Positions 51,201 to 57,508 of a stretch of DNA of 64,000 nt are shown here, in pieces. The translations under genes were made by a program, and so were the position numbers. The stretch is from NCBI GenBank assembly GCA_003151975.1, contig PLZD01000031.1:202488-266487 (forward strand). Reading direction: 5' to 3'. Every line of letters starts with the position of its first letter. Position 1 is the stretch's first letter. This DNA is from Elusimicrobiota bacterium. Its GTDB lineage: Bacteria > Elusimicrobiota > Elusimicrobia > UBA1565 > UBA9628. Below the pieces are notes generated by a model. That model saw nothing but the letters and a program-made list of their open reading frames with translations, did not search any database and was not told the DNA's origin.

Positions 51201-53813
51201 CAGGCCCTCGACCTGATTGCCGCTGGCGTCCTTGTAGCCGTTGAGATTGTTCTGCAGCTGCGTGCGCCAGGAGGCGATGTGCGCGTGGGAATCTCCGGCG
51301 TTGCCGTAAGCGCCGCCTTGCGTCGCGATCGCCCAGGGCACGGTCTGATTGTAAAGGCTGATGGTCTGGTTGATCAAAGTCAGCTCGGAGCTGAACAAGG
51401 TATTGAGCGAACCGCCGGGCGAGACGGACGCGATCGAGCCCTGCTGGTAGGGGATCAGCACGTTTGTGATCAAGGCCTGCGCGTCGTTGAGCGGCGGCAG
51501 AATCTGCTTTTGCAGGAGATTGGTCTTGCGGTTGATGAGCTGCTGATTGCCCTCGCCGGAGGTCCCGTTGAGGTAGGCGACGTCGGCCGCATCGTCAGCC
51601 AAGACGTTCTGAAACATCGCGATGAGCTCGTTGAGCTTGGCCTGGGTGACGGGCAAGGTGTTGGTCATCGCGGCGTTGATGTCGGCGATCGTGGCGCTCG
51701 CCTCGGACCACAGCACCACGTCGTGCGCGGCGCGCGGCAGGAGGTCTGCGATGGCGAGTATGTCCATCGTCGCGGCGTGGGAATCGGGAGTCTGCTGGGA
51801 GGGGAACTTGACGGCGACGACCTGCGAGGCGTACGACTGCAGCGCGGTCTGAAGCTGCGCCAGCGGCAGGCCCGACAACGGCGGCAATGAGGACCCGAGT
51901 TTCTGATTGACGTCGGCGGCCATCTGATCGATCTGCGTCAGATAGGTTTGCGCCTGGGACTGCACCTGCGTCAGCAGATTCTGCTGCTGCTGGCGGTACA
52001 CGGGCAGCGACTGCGGCGTCACGCTGCCGAACTCGTCGGTCGTCGAGGCCGTGTTGCCCGGGTTCATCATGTTGTTGACCGAGGTCAGGTCGGTCTGGAT
52101 GCTGGCCATCTGCGAGGTCCAGTAAGTCTTGCGGTCGGCGAGAATCTGAAGAAGCTGCGCCTTGGTCGGGCTGTTGACGGTGACCGCGGGGCCCGGGATC
52201 AAAGCGACCAGCACGGCGGCAAATTCCACGGGCACCGTGGGCATCTGCGCCAGACCGCTCTGTGCCTGGGAGATGTAGCCGTTGACTTGCGTGAGCAAGG
52301 TTTGGAAGCCGGCGATGGAGAACGCGTTCGGGTTGCTGGGGTTGCCGTTGGTGCGCCAGGCGACGACCTGCGGCAGCAGGTTGATGCGGCGCTGGTACTC
52401 GGCCGCGGCGTCGACGCTCTGCCCGCGGTCGGACGCGTTGATGCTGGCGATGAGGCCTGAGACGTCGGTCTGGAAGGCCGTGAAATGCGAGACGGCGCTG
52501 GCCGCCTCGGCCTCGTTGGTCACCATGCTCTGCTGCTGGGCTTGGTCTGAGGCGATGACGGCCTTGGCCTGGTCGGTCCAGGCGCCGAGCTGTCCGGCCA
52601 TTTGGTTGGCGGCGTTGAGGCCCTGCTGATTCTGCTGCTGGGAGGCCGAGATCGCCGCCAGCCGGGCCTGCAGCATCGCCTGCATGCCGGCGATGGCTTT
52701 CTCAGCCGCGGTGATCTCGTTGAGCGCCAGCGACATGTCGACGACGGCCGCCAGTCGCGAGAAATTCTTGCGGAACTCGAGCATGTCCTTGCCGTTGCGC
52801 CTCTGCTGGAGCGCCTGGTCGCGCGCTTTGTCGGAGACCGCCAACAGGTTGGCCAGCGCGTCGCGCGCGGCGATCTGCGCCTGCACGCTGCTCTTGAGAG
52901 TCTCGATCTTCGAGACTTCGTCGGCGATCTCCTTTTCCTGCTGGGTGCCGGCCAGCACCGGCTTGATCGAGGAATCGCTCGGCGCGGGCTGGCGCAGGTC
53001 GTCGAACATTTTCTTCAGAGCGTCGAGCGTGGCGGCCTTGAGCTCGGTCGACTGCGTCGAGCCCGGAGCCGTCGTCGTCGGGCCCGTGAGCATGTCCTGA
53101 TAATTTTGCGCGAGCTTCTCGAGCGCGGCGAGCTCCTCCGCGTTCTTGGGAGCCTGCTCGAGATCCGCGCGCTGCCCGAGCTTGTCCGACGCTCCGCCGT
53201 CCGCGGGCACTTCCGAGGGATTCTTCGCGGGAGCAGGCGAGTAGACGGGAGAAGCTGGAACCGAGGCCGCGGGAGAAGGCACGACGGCGTCGATCTCGGG
53301 CGGCATCGCCGCCGACAGACCCGCGGCCAGCCGGGCCGCGTCGCGCATGGCGCCGTCGGTCCCCTTGGAGCGGCGCACGGCCGCGGCGGTCTGAAGCAGA
53401 GAGCGCAAGGCGTCGAGCCCGCTCTTGGCCGCTTCGAGGCGCGCGGCGTCCGGAACCTCGGCGTCGCCAAGCCCCGTGAGCGCGGCCTCAAGCCGCGTCG
53501 AAACCCAAGCCGCGGCTTCTGGGCCGGCACCCGCCGCCTTGAGCTCGAGCGCGGCGCGGCGCAGGTCGCCCGCGTTGGCCACACCCGCGGCGTTGAGCAG
53601 GGCCGACAGGGTCTGAAAAGCCTGGTAGAGCGAGGCGTCGGTTTGCGCGCCCTGCACCGCGGGACGAACGGGAACAGGGGGAACGACGAGTTCGGCGGCC
53701 AGCGCGGGGCTGGGAAGGACCAGGCAAACCGCAACGGCCGCCGCGGTCAACCGGCGACCGAGACGGGCCAGGGTTTGGACTCGGCGAGAGGGGTAACCCA
53801 TTAGGCCTATCAT
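42264..53813 (-). CDS. Giant secreted/envelope protein (3849 aa) with coiled coils and TolC-like segments
   Basis: A signal peptide (about 1-39, ending SPALA) leads into roughly 1300 residues of mostly helical, Gln/Asn-rich coiled-coil sequence. Residues about 1350-1700 are beta-rich, with barrel-like strands (TDAFISYGSQYIGLQNRLTIG). Three segments then resemble TolC outer-membrane efflux units: about 1970-2060 (LTLTLPIYDPSSKLRDKA), 2170-2450 (LALLPAFGITGLAVFPIFNVSL) and 2690-2850 (VAAFGMFQNKWVGGIFLQAP). The last 900 residues mix helices with short beta segments. No catalytic motif was recognised. It could be an outer-membrane channel, adhesin or periplasm-spanning scaffold. Start at ATG 53813 has a GGCGAGGA SD; an ATG four codons later is possible. 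Confidence 0.8.
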   Translation of the reverse strand: MIGLMGYPSRRVQTLARLGRRLTAAAVAVCLVLPSPALAAELVVPPVPVRPAVQGAQTDASLYQAFQTLSALLNAAGVANAGDLRRAALELKAAGAGPEAAAWVSTRLEAALTGLGDAEVPDAARLEAAKSGLDALRSLLQTAAAVRRSKGTDGAMRDAARLAAGLSAAMPPEIDAVVPSPAASVPASPVYSPAPAKNPSEVPADGGASDKLGQRADLEQAPKNAEELAALEKLAQNYQDMLTGPTTTAPGSTQSTELKAATLDALKKMFDDLRQPAPSDSSIKPVLAGTQQEKEIADEVSKIETLKSSVQAQIAARDALANLLAVSDKARDQALQQRRNGKDMLEFRKNFSRLAAVVDMSLALNEITAAEKAIAGMQAMLQARLAAISASQQQNQQGLNAANQMAGQLGAWTDQAKAVIASDQAQQQSMVTNEAEAASAVSHFTAFQTDVSGLIASINASDRGQSVDAAAEYQRRINLLPQVVAWRTNGNPSNPNAFSIAGFQTLLTQVNGYISQAQSGLAQMPTVPVEFAAVLVALIPGPAVTVNSPTKAQLLQILADRKTYWTSQMASIQTDLTSVNNMMNPGNTASTTDEFGSVTPQSLPVYRQQQQNLLTQVQSQAQTYLTQIDQMAADVNQKLGSSLPPLSGLPLAQLQTALQSYASQVVAVKFPSQQTPDSHAATMDILAIADLLPRAAHDVVLWSEASATIADINAAMTNTLPVTQAKLNELIAMFQNVLADDAADVAYLNGTSGEGNQQLINRKTNLLQKQILPPLNDAQALITNVLIPYQQGSIASVSPGGSLNTLFSSELTLINQTISLYNQTVPWAIATQGGAYGNAGDSHAHIASWRTQLQNNLNGYKDASGNQVEGLLQYQTEIKERQDPNYAGTETLYGELQPYSLPRKISQYTQEMVTRAAQINTNDGQINQILAQIQTLSAGKYNLQSYQLPVGVTADASGVNKVQAAVNNGTITNLASQLTTIGNSVPSNAGITLPVGGTSGTVPVGTQPPITVSNAQKIALLALDAARRLAPSSLQQQNPDESSSSYAIARFLYANAVVTGAQSALTTQIPPAQKFVADGIKAIGDAVNDTATNDAYVDANGSNESPAHVYQREIASFQELDAFLREAISFFGLKTTWDQGSISTINQIGTYYSSMQTIYQGGQSTNSGEVTADQTMMNSLQSTLSSLQASQQNLNSWLAQLNDPHESALRRVMENIDTIQDKTRAVLEANIDFQKLTEQYKQAQKSLQDSLNGLGTEQVVLSKKLETVGDLRQLSPDLAARVQAVSGQGSSWLATGAGGPQTLIIPKSQFSTFLSQLFGSISTDSTSRDIASLSAQILANPMALAQLLPNTKMIEVGQGSDGFYLVYQTDFSTPGGLATSSQVTLGNVLNLWGNNVSLTGYKFESPPSNINAPFGDQGISADVESLQGKNSVNYLDVTFHKFLNNAPTDTSFASQVGQDRMMIFDDYALMLAGGKLYFGAAGFADFAAQNAAQNPYYYGGNLKASVKFTQVLSLNAEESALFVKDPRQFLQNVNLDFTGFNPDLNQNFPITASGDNKFYHQDKIGVGIDMAKLLQDKNAFKVDFYISRITGTDDINQAAIGTTIVKGFSFDIAGTTVNTTMSGTGELGQQYNTLAGQVSFELPKQGIVLSAQGKMMGNTETYFVELKKKLGTNTDAFISYGSQYIGLQNRLTIGTQSSFTLGQLWQLVAGGAANDLQGGQTLKKFNQSVDDFFKKADPDDKLIAELKRVFDSDVGKKLISLEIGSMTKDLQVLIKAGAILDNTKITGMVGFVSNPVATDPASLATGGGFQAGTVTQMTMSKTQKEVIHNQILSIYQEGLALQMRLLGLTKQWQSALVELVDSRWDMTLAAWMYANADDPVIKAEAQTRALDAADRHRQALLKYNALTGRGPDDTAVIDSLSPQDIDGFCALLQKALSRPDRLALLIGSLKGQMDVPQPGFNLMDWIPIFEKISFSLGSQLSDMLSSQALSAGLTLTLPIYDPSSKLRDKALVFSDKAIILEMLASYKDFALRARQERQLADAWDAQFFMLQKDSPKVRSDLADGIRQWRNGLISQSEEWARFRRWYWLVSTQLTARAQSALKDAWSVMDQGSADGSSAVRSNGGPAPTNLNEGIDAALKNSSSWDALAQRSQAAQELTEEASHRFQNVSADIVIGSNLTATGLALLPAFGITGLAVFPIFNVSLQPEELKDLSVERHGSEAQMYSRLHDKVGGDLALQLFSGYSAYRSSIASLQVFQNQIIPELEKGQDGSTQKAMELDQARLREKAMEGDARQAQSQLNYLLGQPLDSAIKLSDDMDTALGELQAKLAKADPLTASRDVLASRVKVAQSVETIVDKNLTVQTIRVEPISLIGRALGRLVSALSGDGLASPELLALAREQTLTAQGNLRAFDAQLPVLRSRWGFDLTAAQRELKELDGKTDGQSRLKAIALQNKIYGLKAMLLAYGGQGAPSEPDGVIPASFSDLKDRLENAFRSEAGAPDIGSVQGSVPQQAPFDSQGTLRYYDLRETLGGTPVGKQFLEGWIEVRLRSPATTPEALVALANLQKEKADQLARTENAQAEAEADILISRMRLEAALSRQPDAPAAAAARQNLERDFAEVAAHLRLPAAVTLDQFLKIIPADEKGLDAAVDRYLQEARNADLELLKRQLFQEGLPEEISAAQDPLSQMQANLIAERMSYKGFTPVAAFGMFQNKWVGGIFLQAPDPEKIQKTLEGILNDALRRELESQDRLKTLSLMLHSLMASVADKVKLLEAERSRVEITRRNLLGATEKLRAKMGTSADVAAAEAETAAADEEYVRTVYALRLDFIRLVTELEALGYTGQATLGTASASVGGGAAPSSEKTPRQELLAYLAQRLLDPNFAGQVDDLLTGVSPSLREALKKELESYRTAAKNKDAILSKDFSTQEKFDLLTKVDLDGRRRRVETDLDQMLKELEAQGPQGADAWTKLMTFMRTDVDSQQVVAEGDVLRQKDEMTGMREAYWRAVPAPPAVESAYDRLTKLKDAVYDAREEALHHYLQQKLKPEDYVLKDKALEAYVKALIAYDQEVIKTFSMKDVGTDPQWSHALNAMFGLQASIDRRRDMLRYGRGIVTLDAAITLGQVRLQALRASPEARDEIEPAAESLSFLRQMRERWIAKPESLPALYQVSGDEPQWLTSKDLEWLKEQKRIVEVDGKRYLMPATFVGAKPATSDEARKAGGQEIVAGVDARREELQALKDKAAQRQRRAEVDQALTGSDIVVTATTGEKTGKLSGTFTLAELRALERQGKVLYFNAAPDPREGLRLPVHPLAARWRSPDELIIMVQVKGDALPAGTFPSFESLEASDYSGEFCRAEFGAAGAKALLDEAGRDELQARRQGWLNLKLMGFAYALDKDGEIAAVYMDQDELSKAKDHAKDSKAPEHAWTFQLAADLRLGLDTDGAVVVVSFPGTTFKLGGGAALSWLEGDIWAVELDGQGRVKKVFHSKDELERASPAWWIEDMEGNVWKQTDKNISPTARLKRYIDPATGLAVTLGRPILSQRLTGAQKGLGANDRWSYMPWNWGNIILETPRGIIKDPIEMITGRDPNQEGYIGRVYEHQVDGGATAHRNALGKIVHFIDIFEILPDPVDRYYDPSQFPNRVNNDSPIKPGQWEHQKSPTTTDGKKDVLLGHGELLREVGWAKEDMEDARGQILGSFQGSVRRSFVEAVRGRAGEYAETKVDHQTGRLAVENTLNAIGNQTDSSGDGAVAARPDGLGVDTVKVAVQVGLGAAQQAQRRKIYAEYLKKVQDRKLEPPPADELEQIARAELALVQSEEARLALRAAADAATPKASLPGFPLAPRLYAMAAFGR

Positions 53814-53854
53814 GTCCTCGCCTAAGGTCCCAGTTCCTCAGGTCCGGACGGCCT

Positions 53855-53863
53855 ATTCTATCA
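53855..53863 (-). promoter_or_regulatory. Extended -10 element (TGATAGAAT) upstream of the giant gene
   Basis: On the minus strand TGATAGAAT lies about 41 bp before the ATG. The leader contains the SD AGGCGAGG. The spacer from here to 54011 on the plus strand shows only a CCCCGTC/GACGGGG inverted repeat (53964-53996). Confidence 0.5.
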
Positions 53864-54008
53864 TGGGTCCATTGGCCAAGTCAAGTGCCGCGCATTAACA
53901 TCGATCCTATCGACGGTGATCCATCTTTCAATGTCTGGCACAAAGGCCTTGTCCACCGCTTAGCCCCGTCGGGGGAACAAGCCCCGCTTGACGGGGAAAC
54001 TCTTTCAT

Positions 54009-54017
54009 TGCTAACCT
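54009..54017 (+). promoter_or_regulatory. Extended -10 element (TGCTAACCT), leaderless start
   Basis: TGCTAACCT is followed by TTGCTC and the GTG at 54024, six bases away. Confidence 0.55.
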
Positions 54018-54023
54018 TTGCTC

Positions 54024-54356
54024 GTGGAGAAAACCCCCGAGAAAGACGTCGAGCGCCTTTGGCAGGCGGCCCGGTTTCTGCCCCAGAGCGTTCGCCTCTT
54101 GGGCACGCGCTATCGCTCGCTGTTCGTGGCCTACGCCCGACAGTTCTCCGTGCAGGGCGACGCGCCGGCCGTGGCCGACGCCCTGGCCTTCGTCGATTTT
54201 ATGTTCAAACAGAACCGCGTGGGTCTGCTCGATCCGGAACAAAGGGCCCTCAAGCGGGACGGGAAAGCCCTGCGGCGCGTCTATCGGCTGAAGCGCCAGG
54301 GCGAATCCGTCACGGCGGTCGAAAAATGGAAGATACTGCAATGGTTGAGCTTCTGA
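54024..54356 (+). CDS. Small basic protein of unknown function
   Basis: The start is the GTG at 54024, six bases after a -10 box; a TTG two codons upstream is the alternative. The 110 residues are helical and basic (DVERLWQAARFLPQSVRLLGTRYRSLF as landmark in parts; DFMFKQNRVGLLDPEQRAL; VYRLKRQGESVTAVEKWK). No family was recognised. Codon bias is like that of the neighbours, so it looks real. It overlaps the start of the O-methyltransferase gene by about 16 bp, which suggests an operon. Confidence 0.6.
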   Translation: MEKTPEKDVERLWQAARFLPQSVRLLGTRYRSLFVAYARQFSVQGDAPAVADALAFVDFMFKQNRVGLLDPEQRALKRDGKALRRVYRLKRQGESVTAVEKWKILQWLSF

Positions 54357-55084
54357 AGAAGGCGAAGAAATCGGCAGCGCGCCATTCCGCTTCATCCGGC
54401 GTCTCCCACCACTCCGGCGTGGGCCGCGGCGAGTACCGCAGCGAGGCGCTGCTGGGCTTCGTGCGCGAAGCGCTGGGCGGCGAGGAGGCCGCGTTCCGGC
54501 GCATCCGCGAGCAGACCCCGAAGAAAGGAATTCCGCCAATCAACATCGGTCCCGACGAGGGGCAGATTCTCTCCTTCCTCGTGCAGTCCTGCGGCGCCAA
54601 GAAGGCCGTCGAGGTCGGGACTTTGGCCGGCTACTCCGCCTGCTGGATCGCGCGCGCCCTGCCCGACGACGGCGTTCTGCACACGATCGAGTTCGACCCC
54701 AAGCACGCCGCCGTCGCGCGAGAGAACATCAAGTCCGCCGGCCTTTCCAGCAAGGTGACCGTGCATGTCGGCAAGGGCTCCGAGATCCTGCCGACTCTGG
54801 ACGGCGAAGGGCCCTACGACATCTGCTTCATCGACGCGGACAAAGTGAGCTACCCGGTCTATCTCAAATGGGCCGTCGAGAACGTGCGCTCCGGCGGGCT
54901 CGTCGTCGGCGACAACGCCTACCTGTTCGGCAAGGTCCATCTCAAGCCTTCCGAGGCCGGAGAAGACGCGCCCGGCGTCCCCGCCATGCGCGCCTTCCTC
55001 AAAGGCCTCGCGGACCAGCGCTATTTCTCATCCTGCGCGATGATCCCGACCGGGGAGGGAATGGCCGTCGCCGTCCGCAAGTGA
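54341..55084 (+). CDS. O-methyltransferase, family 3 (caffeoyl-CoA OMT-like)
   Basis: The start is taken at ATG 54341 (MVELLKKAKK), inside the end of the preceding gene; ATG 54326 is possible. The 247-residue protein has AVEVGTLAGYSACWIARAL (SAM loop), LHTIEFDPKHAAVARENI, and FIDADKVSYPVYLKWA with the metal-binding Asp, then VVGDNAYLFGKV. This order is typical of cation-dependent OMTs of the SafC/CCoAOMT group. The substrate is unknown. A basic, Ser/His-rich N-terminal extension of about 30 residues is unusual. The stop overlaps the next GTG (GTGA). Confidence 0.88.
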   Translation: MVELLKKAKKSAARHSASSGVSHHSGVGRGEYRSEALLGFVREALGGEEAAFRRIREQTPKKGIPPINIGPDEGQILSFLVQSCGAKKAVEVGTLAGYSACWIARALPDDGVLHTIEFDPKHAAVARENIKSAGLSSKVTVHVGKGSEILPTLDGEGPYDICFIDADKVSYPVYLKWAVENVRSGGLVVGDNAYLFGKVHLKPSEAGEDAPGVPAMRAFLKGLADQRYFSSCAMIPTGEGMAVAVRK

Positions 55085-55368
55085 GCCCGAAGGGCTCGAG
55101 CGCGCCCTATATAGAGGAAAGAACCTCGGATACGGACGCAGGTTCCGGCTGGAAGACCATCCTCTTCAACTGCGAGTGCCATTCGTTCGACGAAGTCGAG
55201 CGGCAGCTGCTCAAGGCCATCGGCTGCTCGCTATCGCGCGCGCGCGCCATTTCCTCGGAGGTCCACACCAAGGGCAGCAGCACGGTCTTTGAAGGAACGC
55301 GCGAGCGCGCGGAGGCCGTGGCCGACGTCTTGGGGTCGATCGGGCTTTTGGTGAAAGTCGTTCAGTAA
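55081..55368 (+). CDS. ClpS-like adaptor domain protein
   Basis: The start is a GTG overlapping the OMT stop. The 95 residues align with ClpS: WKTILFNCECHSFDEVE matches the strand with the N-D-D pocket, and SSEVHTKGSSTVFEG matches the VH-x-x-G segment. Asn30 and His62, which contact the substrate amino group in ClpS, are kept. The adjacent positions are Cys31-Glu32 in place of Asp-Asp, so binding specificity may differ from the classic N-end rule. No clpA is nearby. It ends 7 bp inside the convergent membrane-protein gene. Confidence 0.7.
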   Translation: MSPKGSSAPYIEERTSDTDAGSGWKTILFNCECHSFDEVERQLLKAIGCSLSRARAISSEVHTKGSSTVFEGTRERAEAVADVLGSIGLLVKVVQ

Positions 55369-56096
55369 TCGGCCCAAAGCCGGCCCGCGAAGTCCTTGTG
55401 CGTGCAGTCGATGAAGACCTGCCCGAAGCACGGGCTCTTCGGGTCTTGGACGTAGCCCCAGCGGCCCGTGTCGCGCAAGCTCACCGGGGAAATGTGCGCG
55501 TTGGTGGACCCGCGGCAGACCTCGTTGCCGTAATGCTCCACGCCGGACCCGGGCGGGTGCGGGAACAGGCGCCGCGCGTAATCCGACTTGGAACTCCAGG
55601 CCGGAGGGATCGCCGCGGGCAATCCCTGGATGAGCAGGCCTTCCAACCGCGGCGGGTATTCCCCGGCGTGCAATCTGCGGTACTCGGCGATCTTGTCGCG
55701 AGTCAGAGCGAGATCGAAGACCATCCGCCACCTGAGGTCTCCGCCGACGGTGGCGTTGAGAATGCCCCCGGCCAGCGGCTGCGAGAGCGCGAGCCAAACC
55801 ACGGCCAGAAGGACTCGCGCGGCGCCCCGGCTGAAATCCGGCGGCGGCGACCAGGCGAATATGAAATCCTTCCGCTCCTGCGTGAGCAGTCCCGACTCCC
55901 AAGTCGATGAGACCGCGTAGATCAAGGCCTGCGCCTGGATCAGCCCGAAAGCCGCCGCCGCGATTCCCGCCGCGGCCTTGATCGAGACGAGGTTCGGCAG
56001 GAAGCGGCCCCCGAGCCAAACCACGGCGAGCAGGGCTCCACCCAAGGGAGCCGTCGACAACAGGCACAAGAACCAATTCCGCCATAGCGAAGGCAT
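55362..56096 (-). CDS. Membrane protein with pseudopilin-like C-terminal domain
   Basis: The 244-residue protein has three or four N-terminal membrane helices (about 8-30, 38-60, 88-108). The exported tail contains RDKIAEYRRLHAGEYPPRLEGLL and ends RWGYVQDPKSPCFGQVFIDCTHKDFAGRLWADY (landmarks GYVQDP, FIDCTHKD, LWADY). That ending looks like type II secretion/type IV pseudopilin C-terminal domains with a disulfide pair, here without the usual prepilin N-terminus. The ATG is six bases after TATATT. Function is unknown. Confidence 0.6.
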   Translation of the reverse strand: MPSLWRNWFLCLLSTAPLGGALLAVVWLGGRFLPNLVSIKAAAGIAAAAFGLIQAQALIYAVSSTWESGLLTQERKDFIFAWSPPPDFSRGAARVLLAVVWLALSQPLAGGILNATVGGDLRWRMVFDLALTRDKIAEYRRLHAGEYPPRLEGLLIQGLPAAIPPAWSSKSDYARRLFPHPPGSGVEHYGNEVCRGSTNAHISPVSLRDTGRWGYVQDPKSPCFGQVFIDCTHKDFAGRLWADY

Positions 56097-56102
56097 GACC
56101 GG

Positions 56103-56108
56103 AATATA
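56103..56108 (-). promoter_or_regulatory. -10 element (TATATT), leaderless start
   Basis: On the minus strand TATATT, then CCGGTC, then the ATG at 56096. Confidence 0.55.
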
Positions 56109-56137
56109 CTAAATTTGCGGAGCCGTCCAATTCTTGC

Positions 56138-56143
56138 TAAATT
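56138..56143 (+). promoter_or_regulatory. -10 element (TAAATT) of the aldo/keto reductase gene
   Basis: TTGCTAAATT directly precedes an ATG at 56144. A second in-frame ATG at 56150 is six bases away, matching the spacing at other genes. Confidence 0.5.
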
Positions 56144-56149
56144 ATGCGC

Positions 56150-57160
56150 ATGCCCGGGCCGAAGACTCCCGTCGTGAAAATGCATTACCGCCCCTTGGGC
56201 CGCACGGGCATCGAGGTTTCCGAGGTCGGCTTCGGCGGCTGGGGCATCGGCAAGTCGATGTGGGGCCGCACCGACGACGCCGAGTCCATGCGCGCGCTCC
56301 ACGCGGCATTGGATGCCGGCGTCAATTATTTCGACACGGCCTTCGCCTACGGCCACGGCCATTCCGAGAGGCTCATCGCGCGCCTGCGCAAGGAGTCCGG
56401 CGCAAAGTTCACCGTTTCGACGAAGATTCCGCCGCGCAACATGGAGTGGCCCGCGCGCGCGAGTACGCCTTTGACGATCGCGTTCTCGCCCGAATGGATC
56501 CGCCTCTGCGTCGAGCGCTCGCTGCGCAACCTCGCGCTGGACTGCCTTCCGCTTTACCAATTTCACGTCTGGACCGACGCCTGGCTCAAGGACCCGCTGT
56601 GGCCCGAGGTCGTCGAAACTTTCTCGGCGTTAAAAAAGGAGGGGAAGATCAAGTTCGCGGGCGCTTCCATCGGCGACGACGACCCCGAGACCGCGCTCGG
56701 GCTGGTCAAGTCGGGCTTCGTCGATCAGATTCAAGTCCTCTTCAACATGTTCGACCAGCGCCCGCTCGACAAGCTGTTCCCGCTCTGCAAGGAGAAGGGC
56801 GTGGCGGTCGTCGTGCGCTGCCCGTTCGACGAGGGAGGGCTCACCGGCCAGCTGCGGCCCGACACGAAATTCGAGGCCGAGGATTTTCGCAGCCACTACT
56901 TCGGAGGCGAGCGCCTCACCGAGACTTGCCGCCGCGCTGACGGACTCGAGAAGATCGTGGTCGGAGACAAGGCGCGCAATTTGCCCGAGGCGGCTTTGAA
57001 ATTCTGTCTGAGCTTCGACGCGGTCTCCACCGTAATTCCAGGCATGCGCAAGGTCTCGCACGTCGCGGCCAATGCCGCGGCTTCCGACGGAAAATATTTC
57101 GGTGCCTCGGAGCTCAAGTCCATCGCGGCGCACCGCTGGGTTCGGAACTTCTATCAATAG
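56150..57160 (+). CDS. Aldo/keto reductase
   Basis: The start is placed at the second ATG (56150) because of the six-base spacing to the -10 box; ATG 56144 adds two residues and ATG 56180 would remove ten. The protein of about 336 residues has the (beta/alpha)8 signature: GRTGIEVSEVGFGGWGIG, DAGVNYFDTAFAYGHGHSE (catalytic Asp and Tyr), KIPPRN (Lys position), YQFHVWTD and VIPGMRKVSHVAAN. It is an NAD(P)H-dependent oxidoreductase of the YdjG/Tas type. The substrate is unknown. The BON protein gene follows at once. Confidence 0.9.
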   Translation: MPGPKTPVVKMHYRPLGRTGIEVSEVGFGGWGIGKSMWGRTDDAESMRALHAALDAGVNYFDTAFAYGHGHSERLIARLRKESGAKFTVSTKIPPRNMEWPARASTPLTIAFSPEWIRLCVERSLRNLALDCLPLYQFHVWTDAWLKDPLWPEVVETFSALKKEGKIKFAGASIGDDDPETALGLVKSGFVDQIQVLFNMFDQRPLDKLFPLCKEKGVAVVVRCPFDEGGLTGQLRPDTKFEAEDFRSHYFGGERLTETCRRADGLEKIVVGDKARNLPEAALKFCLSFDAVSTVIPGMRKVSHVAANAAASDGKYFGASELKSIAAHRWVRNFYQ

Positions 57161-57182
57161 AAACCTCGCGCCGCTTCTGCTC

Positions 57183-57500
57183 GTGCTCTCCGTCTGCATG
57201 GCGTTTTGGGGCTGCTTGGCCGCGGCCGTCGGCGTCGGGGGCGAGGCGGCCTACAGCACGACGCGCAAGGACCGCACGGCGGGGCAAGTCGTCTCGGACC
57301 AGTGGATCTTCGCCAAGGTCCGTTCCTCGCTCGACTCCGACTCGCGCATCGTCTCGCGCAACATCACGGTCAGGGTGCGCAAGGGCGTGGTCACTTTGAC
57401 CGGGTCGGTGCCAACCGACGACCAGCGCGGGCTGGCGGCGAAGGTCTCGGGCGTCATCGACGGCGTGAGTTCGGTCGTGAACAAGCTCACGCTCGACTAG
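57183..57500 (+). CDS. BON-domain envelope protein
   Basis: The start is uncertain: GTG 57183 is used, but GTG 57102 (inside the reductase gene) would give a longer signal peptide and ATG 57198 a shorter one. A hydrophobic start (LLLVLSVCMAFWG) precedes a region typical of small BON proteins: DRTAGQVVSDQWIFAKVRSSLDSDSRIVSRNITVRVRKGVVTLTG (landmarks VSDQWI, ITVRVRKG, VTLTGSV) and VSSVVNKLTLD at the end. BON proteins such as OsmY bind phospholipid in the periplasm. It ends nine bases before the convergent transpeptidase-like gene. Confidence 0.75.
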   Translation: MLSVCMAFWGCLAAAVGVGGEAAYSTTRKDRTAGQVVSDQWIFAKVRSSLDSDSRIVSRNITVRVRKGVVTLTGSVPTDDQRGLAAKVSGVIDGVSSVVNKLTLD

Positions 57501-57508
57501 GCTTCAAG

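Noticed and set aside
50490-51890. 466-codon plus-strand open frame inside the giant gene
   Set aside because: Same reasoning: antisense shadow without recognisable domain or start signal.
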